Below are positions 37,068 through 45,246 of a stretch of 64,000 nucleotides of DNA, piece by piece; positions within the stretch are counted from its first letter, which is position 1, and every line of letters starts with the position of its first letter. The notes below the pieces were generated by a model. That model ran no database searches. It was not told the origin of the DNA and was given only the letters and a program-made list of their open reading frames with translations. This DNA is from Flavobacterium anhuiense (GTDB taxonomy: Bacteria; Bacteroidota; Bacteroidia; Flavobacteriales; Flavobacteriaceae): contig NZ_FMVC01000005.1 in NCBI RefSeq assembly GCF_900101855.1, positions 1 through 64,000 on the forward strand, in the 5' to 3' direction. The position numbers and the translations under genes were made by a program.

Positions 37068-37910
37068 ATGAAAAGAGTGAAGCATTTGTTTTTAATCAGC
37101 TGGATGCTGGTTTGTTTGTCAGCGTATCCGCAGTCTAACGTAAGGCAAACCGCCTTTTACGAAGACCAGTATAAGAATCTGCAGGTCGGATTCTCCAAGA
37201 CGACCAGCATTGTTTTTCCTTATGCAATCAAGAGCATTGATAAAGGGAGCGCTGATGTGCTGGTTCAGAAAGCAAAAGGAGTGGAGAATATACTGCTGGT
37301 AAAAGCGGCTAAGCGGCACTTTTTCCAGACCAATCTAACTGTGATAACTTCTGAGGGCCGATTATATCTGTTTGTGCTGAACTATGATGAAGGCTGCCCG
37401 GACTTAAATATTAAAGCGGACAATGCAGTGGCCGCATCTAGGGAAGTGCTGTTTTCTTTAGAAAACGAAAATCAGAAAAAAATAGAGCAGTGCGCTTCGC
37501 TTGCCTTATCCAAAAAGAAAAAGGCCGGCGGTTTTAAAAAAAGCAGGAATAAGATCATTCTTGAGGTAAACGGCATTTTTATTCAGGAGGATGTTTTATA
37601 TCTGCGGGTGGCTTTTGAAAACAGATCAATGATTAATTACGATATTGACCAGTTCCGTTTTTTTATTAGAGACCGGAAAAAGCCAAAACGCACGGCATCG
37701 CAGGAAATAGAAATCCAGCCTCTGTACGCAACTTCAATCTCTTCAACGATTCCCTATCAGTCTGCAATAATGAAAGTCTATGCGCTGGAGAAATTTACAA
37801 TTCCAGAGAATAAGTATCTCACGCTTCAGATGATCGAAAAAAACGGCGGACGGCATTTGGAGATCAATATCGGAGGCGATCTGGCCGGCAGAGTGTCTCT
37901 GATCCCATAG
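37068..37910 (+). CDS. traN: TraN, conjugative transposon protein
   Basis: A 280-residue VirB9-like protein with signal peptide (to about residue 22, SAYPQSN). Landmarks: GFSKTTSIVFPYAIKSIDKGSADVLVQKAKGVENILLVKAAK and the C-terminal KVYALEKFTIPENKYLTLQMIEKNGGRHLEI. The second element has the same blocks at 59528-60430. It docks the outer-membrane part of the channel to TraM. It starts 12 bases after TraM. Confidence 0.92.
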   Translation: MKRVKHLFLISWMLVCLSAYPQSNVRQTAFYEDQYKNLQVGFSKTTSIVFPYAIKSIDKGSADVLVQKAKGVENILLVKAAKRHFFQTNLTVITSEGRLYLFVLNYDEGCPDLNIKADNAVAASREVLFSLENENQKKIEQCASLALSKKKKAGGFKKSRNKIILEVNGIFIQEDVLYLRVAFENRSMINYDIDQFRFFIRDRKKPKRTASQEIEIQPLYATSISSTIPYQSAIMKVYALEKFTIPENKYLTLQMIEKNGGRHLEINIGGDLAGRVSLIP

Positions 37911-37945
37911 TCCAGCCATACTGTTTATAAACTTAAAAAAATAGC

Positions 37946-39082
37946 ATGGAAATAAATTTAGAAGATGCTGAAATGCTGCTGGGGCTTGCCCAAGAAATGG
38001 CCTCTTACGGCTATCGCTATATAGCATATCCTTTGAACCGGACGGCTGACAGCGATGCCATCGAGTTTTTCAGAACATCAATGGGGGCGGAGGACCACTG
38101 TCTTGTGGGGCAGCATGACACGGATTATTTTAAGAGCATGCCCATAGGTTCGCTTATAAATGATTTAAAGACAGTCATAAGGGGCGCAATTGACATTTCT
38201 GGCAAGCAAACGCTAGAGCTTGCTTCATCTGCCCAGATTCTCAGAGGCACGGAAAACGCATTGGAAAATAACTTAAAAGGAAATACGATGAATCAGAAGA
38301 ATTTAGAATTTTTAGAAAATCAGATCAAATACACGGGTTTCGGGGAAAGCCTCAACGCTGTATTGAAAGAGCAGATGGAAAAGGGGGAGAAAGAATTTAT
38401 GATTCCCCATGAAGCGGAGTTTGGAAAAAGCGTTCTCCAATCAGAGCTCAGCTTTAAAAGATCAGACCAGAGCGATCTCTATTTCTTTAACTCCTATAAG
38501 GCCATGCTGTCCAAGGAAGGGGCTCCCCATGCGCTGGAGCAGATTTTCTACATCGGAAAGGACAATAACTTTACGATGAAGGAAGCTTTTAATCTGCTGG
38601 AAGGAAGATCGGTAAATAAAGATCTGGTCACTAAAGATGGGGAGATTTACAATTCTTGGATTTCTTTGGACTTTAAGGATGCCGAGAGCAACGGAAACTT
38701 TAAGATGAACCACTACCATCAGAATTACGGCTATAATCTGGAGGCGGCTCTCGAGAAGCATTCGATAAAAGAGCTCGAGACCCCGAAGTTTAGGGAAGAC
38801 CTGATGAATTCGCTTAAAAAAGGGAATATCCAGTCGGTGACTGTCATGGTAAACGGAGAGGAAAGAAAACGTTTTGTTGAAGCCAATCCCCAGTTCAAGA
38901 CCATCAGAGTGTATGATGCTTCAATGCAGCGCATCAATGGCAGAGTAGGCAGGGATGAAAAGCAGAAAGACTCCCAAGAGCATAGCGTCTCCAAATCACA
39001 GAAAACTGGCGGTGAGAGTGAAGTCGGAGAGGAGCCGGGACAGAAAGAGAAGAAGCAGAAAAGGAAATCGCAGTCGATTTAA
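37946..39082 (+). CDS. DUF3945-containing conjugative element protein
   Basis: A 378-residue protein. The central part (KNLEFLENQIKYTGFGESL...) and the C-terminal block VTVMVNGEERKRFVEANPQFKTIRVYD match the DUF3945/DUF4099-type proteins that accompany topoisomerase or primase genes in Bacteroidetes ICEs. The last 45 residues are a Lys/Glu/Ser-rich tail. The N-terminal 100 residues are unassigned. It starts 35 bases after TraN, at the position where TraO would be expected. The function is unknown; DNA-processing support is inference. Confidence 0.75.
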   Translation: MEINLEDAEMLLGLAQEMASYGYRYIAYPLNRTADSDAIEFFRTSMGAEDHCLVGQHDTDYFKSMPIGSLINDLKTVIRGAIDISGKQTLELASSAQILRGTENALENNLKGNTMNQKNLEFLENQIKYTGFGESLNAVLKEQMEKGEKEFMIPHEAEFGKSVLQSELSFKRSDQSDLYFFNSYKAMLSKEGAPHALEQIFYIGKDNNFTMKEAFNLLEGRSVNKDLVTKDGEIYNSWISLDFKDAESNGNFKMNHYHQNYGYNLEAALEKHSIKELETPKFREDLMNSLKKGNIQSVTVMVNGEERKRFVEANPQFKTIRVYDASMQRINGRVGRDEKQKDSQEHSVSKSQKTGGESEVGEEPGQKEKKQKRKSQSI

Positions 39083-39094
39083 ATTTAAATAGTG

Positions 39095-39412
39095 ATGGCT
39101 GATGAAAACCTGAAACCCTTAACGGATTTCTTTTCCGCTATTGAAAAGGACTTTCGGATCAGCAGCACCCACATTGCCATTTATGCGGCGCTGCTGCAGT
39201 TCAGATCTGTTAAGGGTTTTATTAACCCTGTTGAAGTGTTTAGAAGGGAGCTGGCGCCGGCAGCCAAGATATCTTCGGCCCATACCTATCACAAATGCCT
39301 TCACGAGCTGGATGAATACGGCTATCTTCGGTATGAGCCTTCGTTTAAGAAAACAAGGGGCAGCCGGATTTATTTTTATGATTTTGAAATATCTAAAACT
39401 GAATTGTTATGA
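39095..39412 (+). CDS. Small winged-helix-like protein
   Basis: A 105-residue protein, MADENLKPLTDFFSAIEKDFRISSTHIAIYAALLQF..., ending in HKCLHELDEYGYLRYEPS...GSRIYFYDF. The second half reads like the recognition helix and wing of a winged helix, as seen in ICE regulators and replication helpers. I begin at ATG 39095; the previous codon is GTG. It overlaps the next gene by 4 bases (TTATGA), so the two are coupled. The target is unknown. Confidence 0.7.
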   Translation: MADENLKPLTDFFSAIEKDFRISSTHIAIYAALLQFRSVKGFINPVEVFRRELAPAAKISSAHTYHKCLHELDEYGYLRYEPSFKKTRGSRIYFYDFEISKTELL

Positions 39413-39747
39413 AGCCATTTGCCTTTGAAGATCTGCCCGACATATTGGGAACCCTTGCCATGCGGGTGGAGAATATTGAGCGTATGGTAAGGGAAATTAA
39501 AAGCGGAAAAATTACTCCGGAGGCCGATCCTGGCCTGATGACCGTTATTGAGGCTTCAAAACTGATTAATCTTTCTGTGGCGACCATTTATTCCAAAGTT
39601 TGCCGAAATGAGATTCCAGTCAATAAGCAGGGCAAGAAGCTGTACTTCATAAAGTCAGAGCTTTTGGAATGGATAAAGTCCGGAAGGGTTAAGACCATTT
39701 CAGAACTGCGCTCGGAAGTGGAGCAGCGGCTAAAAAGCAGGGATTGA
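39409..39747 (+). CDS. HTH (excisionase-like) DNA-binding protein
   Basis: A 112-residue protein. After a coiled N-terminal part, residues about 46-95 form a MerR/excisionase-type HTH: TVIEASKLINLSVATIYSKVCRNEIPVNKQGKKLYFIKSELLEWIKSGR. Such proteins act as Xis-like directionality factors or local regulators. It is coupled to the preceding gene and is last in the operon, since a terminator overlaps its stop. Confidence 0.82.
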   Translation: MKPFAFEDLPDILGTLAMRVENIERMVREIKSGKITPEADPGLMTVIEASKLINLSVATIYSKVCRNEIPVNKQGKKLYFIKSELLEWIKSGRVKTISELRSEVEQRLKSRD

Positions 39748-39763
39748 TTTTCCCTGCTTTTTT
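39734..39763 (+). terminator. Terminator of the first tra operon
   Basis: AAAGCAGGG (39734-39742) pairs with CCCTGCTTT (39752-39760), followed by more T. The 5' arm lies inside the last codons of the HTH gene. Confidence 0.88.
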
Positions 39764-39921
39764 ATGGGTTTAGTTTTTAATTCCAGGCGGCCTTTGATAT
39801 ATTGGATTCTGATGGAGCAGCATAATTCTGCATTCGATGTTAATGTTAGGATTTGGAACAGTCGGATGCTGTTTTATGTTCCGTTTTGCAGCTAATTTTG
39901 CTGTTTTAAATTGCAGAAAAC

Positions 39922-40305
39922 ATGACAGCGGAACAAGAACTGGAAGTGGATGCCTATGTGCTGGCATCTTCTGGGCTGCGTATAACATCACGCGGCTATA
40001 AGGCATTGAAAACATTATTGGAACATGGCAATCTCCTGTACTGGTGCATCGGAAAAAATGACACTCTGGAGCTGGCAAAGGTTCTTATCCATTTAAAATT
40101 TCCGTATAATCATGTTTCGGGAGGGCTGGAAGTGCTTCCGGAACATAAAAGAGATTTTTATTATCTGGTCATGCACCGTCATGCACAGGTTAGAAAACGG
40201 CAGTATCCCAATACTCATTTAAGCGTGGGCAAGTCTGACAGATACAGTGATGGAAGGCCTGGATGGGCCGAGAAGATAATGGCCAATAGAGAATCGGAAC
40301 AATAG
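39922..40305 (+). CDS. Hypothetical protein
   Basis: A 127-residue soluble protein with no signal peptide. Visible segments are LRITSRGYKALKTLLEHGNLLYWCIGKNDTLELAKVLIHLKF and a basic C-terminal half (RHAQVRKRQYPNTHLSVGKSDRYS). It resembles small ORFs found near tra ends in flavobacterial elements, but I cannot name a family. A terminator follows its stop. It may mark the right edge of the first element. Confidence 0.6.
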   Translation: MTAEQELEVDAYVLASSGLRITSRGYKALKTLLEHGNLLYWCIGKNDTLELAKVLIHLKFPYNHVSGGLEVLPEHKRDFYYLVMHRHAQVRKRQYPNTHLSVGKSDRYSDGRPGWAEKIMANRESEQ

Positions 40306-40327
40306 CATTCTGATTCCCATTTTTTTA
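40290..40327 (+). terminator. Terminator
   Basis: AATCGGAA and TTCTGATT (one G-T pair) flank CAATAGCA, with CCCATTTTTTT after. It ends the 39922 gene. Confidence 0.75.
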
Positions 40328-40392
40328 TGGAAGGTGCATATATGTCTGCATTGGAGAACCGGAAAAATTATTTTATAAAAAGGCTTCAGAAT

Positions 40393-40623
40393 TTATCTGT
40401 CAACTAATGGAAGAGTAACTCTTTTTGTTAGCGGTCTATTTTCTGCTGGAGTATTTGGAACCAAAGATTCGCTTTCACCTCTCGAAAATAAATGCACGTG
40501 ATTAGATTCAATTCCTTTATTCTGTAAATAATATGAAACTGCTTGCGCTTTTTTCATTCCAATTTCAAGATTGCGCGCTTCCGTTCCTATATTACAAGTA
40601 TATCCTGTAATAGGGAAATTTCT
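40393..40623 (-). pseudogene. OmpA C-terminal domain remnant
   Basis: The minus strand reads an open stretch of about 75 codons ending at TAA (40393-40395): FPITGYTCNIGTEARN..., IGMKKAQAVSYYLQNKGI and NTPAENRPLTKRVTL. These are the landmarks of the peptidoglycan-binding OmpA domain (GxTxxxG...N..., RA..V..YL...GI, N..NRRV). There is no start codon and a TAA interrupts the frame directly upstream, so only the 3' part of the gene remains. It is a host gene piece or a relic left by an insertion. Confidence 0.75.
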
Positions 40624-40842
40624 TTACGCCTTTTGTTAAAGCGAATCTCTTTTACATTTGTAGGTAAGCCAACTGTGTTAAAATATTATTTCAAGTAAAA
40701 GATTAATTATTGTTTTTTAAAAATCTGAAAATCATTATATTAATATTGTTGTGAATATGATTTATAGATAAATTGAACCATTGTGTTTTAAGATAAAAGA
40801 GAATAAAACTCCCGTAGCTTCGTTTTTTAATAAAACGATACT

Positions 40843-41871
40843 ATGGGTTTATTTGATTTTATGATAGTGGAAATCGCTATGGATTTGGGAACAGCCAACA
40901 CTTTAATAATTCACGGAGGAAAGATTGTAGTCGACAGTCCTTCAATAGTGGCAAGAGATATTAGGAACGGAAAAATCATTGCCGCTGGTAAGGAAGCCAG
41001 TTTAATGCAGGGCAAGACCCACGAGAATATTAAAACTATTCGGCCGCTTAAGGATGGGGTCATTGCGGATTTCGATGCTTCGGAAAAAATGATCAGCTGG
41101 TTTATCAATAATATACCTGAGATAAAGAAAAATCTTTTTAAGCCCGCACTGCGTATGGTGGTCTGCATTCCAAGCGGCATTACGGAAGTTGAAATGAGAG
41201 CCGTAAGAGAGTCCTGCGAAAGGATGAACGGAAAAGAAGTCTTCTTGATTCATGAGCCGATGGCTGCTGCTATAGGAATGGGGCTGGATGTCATGCAGCC
41301 AAAAGGGAACATCATTGTGGATATCGGCGGAGGAACAACAGAAATTGCTGTAATTGCGCTTGGAGGAATCATCTGCGATAAATCCATAAAAATTGCGGGA
41401 GATGTTTTTACCGGAGATATACTCTATTATATGAGGACGCATCATAATCTCTATATAGGTGAAGCCACCGCTGAACAGATAAAAATAGAAGTGGGGGCGG
41501 CAATTGAAGCGCTTGAAGATGCTCCAGCCGATATGATGGTGCGCGGAAGGGATCTGCTTACCGGAAAGCCCAAAGAGGTGCAGATTACTTCAAGAGAAAT
41601 TGCAAGAGCTTTAGACAAATCAATACTGCGAATTGAAGATGCCATTATGGTAACGCTTTCAGTGACGCCTCCTGAGCTGGCAGCAGATATTTATAACACA
41701 GGACTGTATCTTGCAGGGGGAGGAGCGATGCTGCGGGGTCTTGATAAAAGAATTTCCCAGAAAACAGACCTGCCGGTCTATATTGCAGAAGATCCCCTGC
41801 GAGCAGTAGTAAGAGGAACGGGGATCGTTTTGAAAAATATAGACAAATATAAAAGCGTACTGGTTAAGTAG
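40843..41871 (+). CDS. mreB: MreB-like actin homologue
   Basis: A 342-residue MreB/FtsA-fold protein with phosphate-1 AMDLGTANTLI, connect-1 and phosphate-2 IIVDIGGGTTEIAVIALGG, the adenosine loop LAGGGAMLRGLDKRI and the MreB segment MVVCIPSGITEVEMRAVRESCE. Length is normal and no key residue is missing, so it should polymerise with ATP. In rod-shaped Bacteroidetes mreB leads an mreBCD operon; here it stands alone next to mobile DNA, without mreC or mreD. It could be a captured or additional copy, or host DNA between the two elements. Confidence 0.9.
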   Translation: MGLFDFMIVEIAMDLGTANTLIIHGGKIVVDSPSIVARDIRNGKIIAAGKEASLMQGKTHENIKTIRPLKDGVIADFDASEKMISWFINNIPEIKKNLFKPALRMVVCIPSGITEVEMRAVRESCERMNGKEVFLIHEPMAAAIGMGLDVMQPKGNIIVDIGGGTTEIAVIALGGIICDKSIKIAGDVFTGDILYYMRTHHNLYIGEATAEQIKIEVGAAIEALEDAPADMMVRGRDLLTGKPKEVQITSREIARALDKSILRIEDAIMVTLSVTPPELAADIYNTGLYLAGGGAMLRGLDKRISQKTDLPVYIAEDPLRAVVRGTGIVLKNIDKYKSVLVK

Positions 41872-42351
41872 TTGCTGCATATGGATCTATCGCAAGAGAA
41901 TGTCTTGCCAATTGAGGAATAGATTTAAAGCTATTATTTATGTCAGATCTGAGTATTTCCACTTGTTTTTTAATGGGGAAAATTGGAAGCGTAAAAATAG
42001 CATTTGCTTTTGTTTTGTTTCGTTTTAAGGCTTGGTATTAACGCTCAAGATTGAGATTTTTTTCTTAGGTTTAGTAGCAAAATTTGATCTTTTCTGAAAA
42101 TAATGCCATTATTTTTTTAGATTATCATTTTGCAGGATGTTCCCATTTTTTATAAAAAAACTGTGCCATCATCTTGCTTAATAATCTTCAATTGCATAGA
42201 AAATTCAAATGGTTTTTGATGATTTTAAGACTATTTACTTTATATTTGCTTCAACTACTAGATTAAAATGTTCTCTGAAAAGCTATATATTTTTCCAAAT
42301 TATCGGACACATGACAAATGATGTTTTTTGTAAGATTATATTTTTTAAAAT

Positions 42352-42369
42352 TTGTACCTTATTTGTACC
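42352..42369. repeat. Paired TTGTACC repeat, copy 1
   Basis: TTGTACC at 42352-42358 and 42363-42369, 11 bases apart, followed by TCGA. Copy 2 at 42547-42564 has the same spacing, followed by ACGA. The pattern fits integrase arm sites or excisionase sites. Confidence 0.6.
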
Positions 42370-42454
42370 TCGACATTGCTTAAGCCTTATTAAATAAGAA
42401 AAGTTAATTTCTGCATCGGAAAATAGGTTTCACAAAACATCACAAATTAAAACA

Positions 42455-42503
42455 AAGAATCCCAGTTAAAATGTCTTAAAACAGCATTTTAACTGGGATT
42501 CTT
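42455..42503. terminator. 19-bp perfect hairpin
   Basis: AAGAATCCCAGTTAAAATG (42455-42473) pairs perfectly with CATTTTAACTGGGATTCTT (42485-42503), loop of 11. It lies between the two TTGTACC repeat pairs. A pyrimidine-rich stretch follows, so it may terminate transcription, or it could be part of the attachment region. Confidence 0.7.
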
Positions 42504-42546
42504 CTTTCTGTTTATTTAGTTTTATTTACAGATAGTTTGTTCCTTT

Positions 42547-42564
42547 TTGTACCATTATTGTACC
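42547..42564. repeat. Paired TTGTACC repeat, copy 2
   Basis: TTGTACC at 42547-42553 and 42558-42564, followed by ACGA. It is the partner of the repeat at 42352-42369. Confidence 0.6.
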
Positions 42565-42612
42565 ACGAAAATATTTTTCCACATTTGGATTTTTTTTTGG
42601 ACAAATCATGAC

Positions 42613-42645
42613 ACAATGAGACACACATAGATACAATGGGACACA
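42613..42645. repeat. ACAATGRGACACA direct repeat
   Basis: ACAATGAGACACA (42613-42625) and ACAATGGGACACA (42633-42645), 20 bases apart, or two helical turns. The second copy ends 16 bases before the excisionase-like ATG, where a regulator would overlap the promoter or leader. Confidence 0.65.
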
Positions 42646-42660
42646 TAAAGAAACATTTCT

Positions 42661-43224
42661 ATGAGTACAAACATCAAGATTGCTCGAATTTGCGAATTCT
42701 GTCAAAACGAATTCATCGCAAAAACAACAAAGACCCAGTACTGCTCGTTAAAATGCAGCAGCAGGGCATACAAAGCAAGAACAAGGCAGTCCAAAATCGA
42801 TCAGAGCAACAAACAGACTGAGATTGCCAAAAATCCAATCCTTGAAGCGGTAAAGGTGAAAGATTTTCTCAGTATCAAACAGGCAGGTCTTCTATTTGGT
42901 ATAAGCAGAAGTACTATTTACAGATTAGTTAACAGAGGACAACTGGACATCGGAAAGTTTGGTAAACGAACAGTTATTAGAAGATGTGATCTTGATTCTT
43001 TTTTTGCATTACCTGTTGAGGATTTGCTTTTTAAACCGAAACAGCAATTTCCAGGCTTTGATAATTGCTACACAATAACCGAAATTCAACAGAAGTTCAA
43101 AATTTCTTCTGGTGCACTTTACTTCTTGATTCAGCGACGTGGCATTGTTAAATATGCGATTGGAAAATTCACCTATGTCGCCAAGCAGGATATCGATATA
43201 ATTTTTAACACTACGGGAATATGA
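42661..43224 (+). CDS. Excisionase-like HTH protein with zinc-finger N terminus
   Basis: A 187-residue protein. The N terminus carries a treble-clef-like cysteine set (ARICEFCQNEFIAK...QYCSLKCSS, CxxC...CxxxC). It is followed by a MerR/excisionase HTH (about 65-115: KDFLSIKQAGLLFGISRSTIYRLVNRGQLDIGKFGKRTVIRRCDLD) and a second HTH-like unit (TITEIQQKFKISSGALYFLIQRRGI). It overlaps the integrase start by 4 bases (ATGA), so it is the natural directionality partner of that recombinase. Repeats immediately upstream are likely binding sites. Confidence 0.85.
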   Translation: MSTNIKIARICEFCQNEFIAKTTKTQYCSLKCSSRAYKARTRQSKIDQSNKQTEIAKNPILEAVKVKDFLSIKQAGLLFGISRSTIYRLVNRGQLDIGKFGKRTVIRRCDLDSFFALPVEDLLFKPKQQFPGFDNCYTITEIQQKFKISSGALYFLIQRRGIVKYAIGKFTYVAKQDIDIIFNTTGI

Positions 43225-44363
43225 AAAATATTAATGTAACCTTAAGAAAGAGAAAGCTGCCAAGTGGTAGAGTTACCCTTTACCTTGATTTTTTCCCGCC
43301 GGTTTATAACCCAAAAACCGGGAAATTTTTCCGTAGAGAATACTTAGGTTTATATCTGGAACCAAAGCCAAAAAACAGCATTGAAAAAAATGTAAATTCT
43401 GAGAACCTATACAAAGCAGAGCTTATTACTGCAAACAGATTCAATGAGGTCAACAAACAACAAATTTATACTCCATTTGAACTTGAGAGGATTCGTCTAA
43501 AAGAAGTAGGTGAAAAATCATTTATAAAATATATAAAAGAAACAGCTGAAACTAAAAATGGCAACAATGCAGAAGTCTGGAAATATGCAATAACACACTT
43601 TGAAAATTTTTTAGGAAATAAAGATATACAAATGCACGATATTGATGTCACTATTATAGAGGACTTTAGAGATTATCTATTAAAGGTAAAATCTATACGA
43701 AATAAGGGAAAAATTTTAGCACAGAACACAGCCCTGTCCTACCTCAATAAAATCAAAGCTACTCTTAAGAAAGCCTACAAAAAAGGATTATTACAGAATG
43801 ATATCAATGCTGCTGTACAAGGTATAAAGGAACAGGAATCCCAAAGGAATTTTTTAACTATGGAGGAAGCTCTAAGATTGTACAATACGCCATGTAAGAA
43901 AGACATTGTAAAACGAATATGCCTATTTTCTCTGTTAACTGGTGTGCGTTATTCCGACCTATCCAAACTTACATGGGAAGAAGTACAGTACAGCAAACAG
44001 GAAGGACACTATATAAGATTTAAACAGCAGAAAACAGACAGACCAGTAACACTTCCAATATCACAGGAAGCATTTGAATTTCTGGGAGAAAAAAATCCTG
44101 AACAGAATACAGTTTTCTGTGGCTTAAAAAAATGGGATGTAGACAGATTAGTACCTATATGGATCAATGATGCAGGAATAAAAAAACATATTACATTTCA
44201 TTGCTTCAGACACACGTACGCAACATTGCAGATGGCTGCAGGAACCGATATATTTACAGTTTCGAAAATGTTGGGCCATAAAAATATAAAGACAACTCAG
44301 ATTTATACAAAAATCATCGATGAAAAAAAACGAGAGACTACTGGGAAAATTTCGTTCAAATGA
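43221..44363 (+). CDS. int: Tyrosine recombinase/integrase
   Basis: A 380-residue site-specific recombinase. The N-terminal 100 residues form the arm-binding domain, about 110-210 the SAM-like core-binding domain (FENFLGNKDIQMHDIDVTIIEDFRDYLL), and the rest the catalytic domain. Catalytic residues: Arg in SLLTGVRYSDLSKL, Lys in FKQQKTDRPVTLPIS, HCFRHTYAT (H-x-x-R), His of GHKNIKTTQIYTK and Tyr within QIYTKI. The set is complete. It probably integrates the second element; the coupled excisionase upstream and a terminator downstream make a compact int module. Confidence 0.93.
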   Translation: MKNINVTLRKRKLPSGRVTLYLDFFPPVYNPKTGKFFRREYLGLYLEPKPKNSIEKNVNSENLYKAELITANRFNEVNKQQIYTPFELERIRLKEVGEKSFIKYIKETAETKNGNNAEVWKYAITHFENFLGNKDIQMHDIDVTIIEDFRDYLLKVKSIRNKGKILAQNTALSYLNKIKATLKKAYKKGLLQNDINAAVQGIKEQESQRNFLTMEEALRLYNTPCKKDIVKRICLFSLLTGVRYSDLSKLTWEEVQYSKQEGHYIRFKQQKTDRPVTLPISQEAFEFLGEKNPEQNTVFCGLKKWDVDRLVPIWINDAGIKKHITFHCFRHTYATLQMAAGTDIFTVSKMLGHKNIKTTQIYTKIIDEKKRETTGKISFK

Positions 44364-44410
44364 ACATAATTTCATTAAATGAAATCCATACTAAAAAAAT
44401 TTAAACATAA

Positions 44411-44440
44411 AAAAGGCTGCCTAAAAAGACAGCCTTTTTT
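44411..44440. terminator. Bidirectional terminator
   Basis: AAAAAGGCTG and CAGCCTTTTTT flank CCTAAAAAGA. It separates the integrase from the convergent gene at 44464. Confidence 0.88.
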
Positions 44441-44463
44441 AATTAGAGAATAATTCGGATAAA

Positions 44464-45246
44464 TTAATTGAGACTAAAATCCTCCTGATCAGTTTCGGCA
44501 GCCAGATCAATAACATTGTTGACTAAGAACGCCTCAATCAAAGATAGTGCGTAGTCCCGATCGATAGGTAACATATCTGATTTTAAAACTTCGTCAATAT
44601 ATTGTTCAGGATTCCATAATTGACGTATTAATTCAGGATGTGTAGGTTCAATCGTTTGCAGTACATCCTCGAATTTCCTGTTTGCTGTTTCAATAAATTC
44701 CTTACGATCTATTCCTGTCAATGGCAGAGTAGTAATTTTAATTGTAGATTTCTTTTCCATAGGTTTAATTTTTTGATTTTCAATTGATGGCTTTTCTCTT
44801 TTAGCTAGACGATAATCGTAACCACCACTTTGGTGCCCATCTACATCAGCAAAAACCGCTTTAAAAATGTCAAGTTTAAACTCTTCATCAAATAAGAAAC
44901 CTTTCTCATGTTGCTCGCCCGAGATATAAATATCCCATTCTTCAATACTGATTTTATCCATATTATCGAACAATAATTTTGATAATTCCAGTGTATCTGG
45001 ATTTCCTTTTAGTAGCACAGTCCATTTTTCAAATCCTGCCAGTCTGGCAATGATATGTTGCGCATTCATTAATGTGAACTGTTTTTCATCGATGTCGAAA
45101 TCAGTGACCAGCGCATCAACATCGAAAAATTTTGGCGCATATTCGAAGAGATTGTCGCCTAAAGAAGAATCGAAATAAGGTTTTTGTGTTTTAAAATCTT
45201 TGTGAAGATTTTTTGCTTGAAGTTTGAAGTACTCAATAGTTTTCAT
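44464..45246 (-). CDS. Hypothetical soluble protein
   Basis: A 260-residue acidic protein starting at ATG 45246 (MKTIEYFKLQAKNLHKDF), with AAAGGAATG upstream as a possible ribosome-binding site; the longer frame begins with TTG. The N-terminal third has the segment FTLMNAQHIIARLAGFEKWTVLLKG, a pattern seen in small unannotated proteins that share LxxAQxxIARxxGFxxW. The middle is polar and the C terminus is helical (ELIRQLWNPEQYIDEVL). I cannot assign a function. It is transcribed away from the PRTRC-side genes and ends against the integrase terminator. Confidence 0.6.
   Translation of the reverse strand: MKTIEYFKLQAKNLHKDFKTQKPYFDSSLGDNLFEYAPKFFDVDALVTDFDIDEKQFTLMNAQHIIARLAGFEKWTVLLKGNPDTLELSKLLFDNMDKISIEEWDIYISGEQHEKGFLFDEEFKLDIFKAVFADVDGHQSGGYDYRLAKREKPSIENQKIKPMEKKSTIKITTLPLTGIDRKEFIETANRKFEDVLQTIEPTHPELIRQLWNPEQYIDEVLKSDMLPIDRDYALSLIEAFLVNNVIDLAAETDQEDFSLN

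Larger units (their letters stand above)
41872..42660. other. Intergenic region with attP-like repeats and a strong hairpin
   Basis: About 790 AT-rich bases with no supported gene; the longest frame (42209-42397) is unconvincing. It holds paired TTGTACC repeats, a 19-bp perfect hairpin and a paired ACAATGRGACACA repeat, each listed separately. The position just upstream of an excisionase-integrase pair suits an attachment site and its arm-type protein-binding sites. Confidence 0.6.

Noticed and set aside
42209..42397. 62-codon frame before the integrase module
   Set aside because: Phe/Ile-rich, AT-driven, overlaps the TTGTACC repeats; no convincing start.
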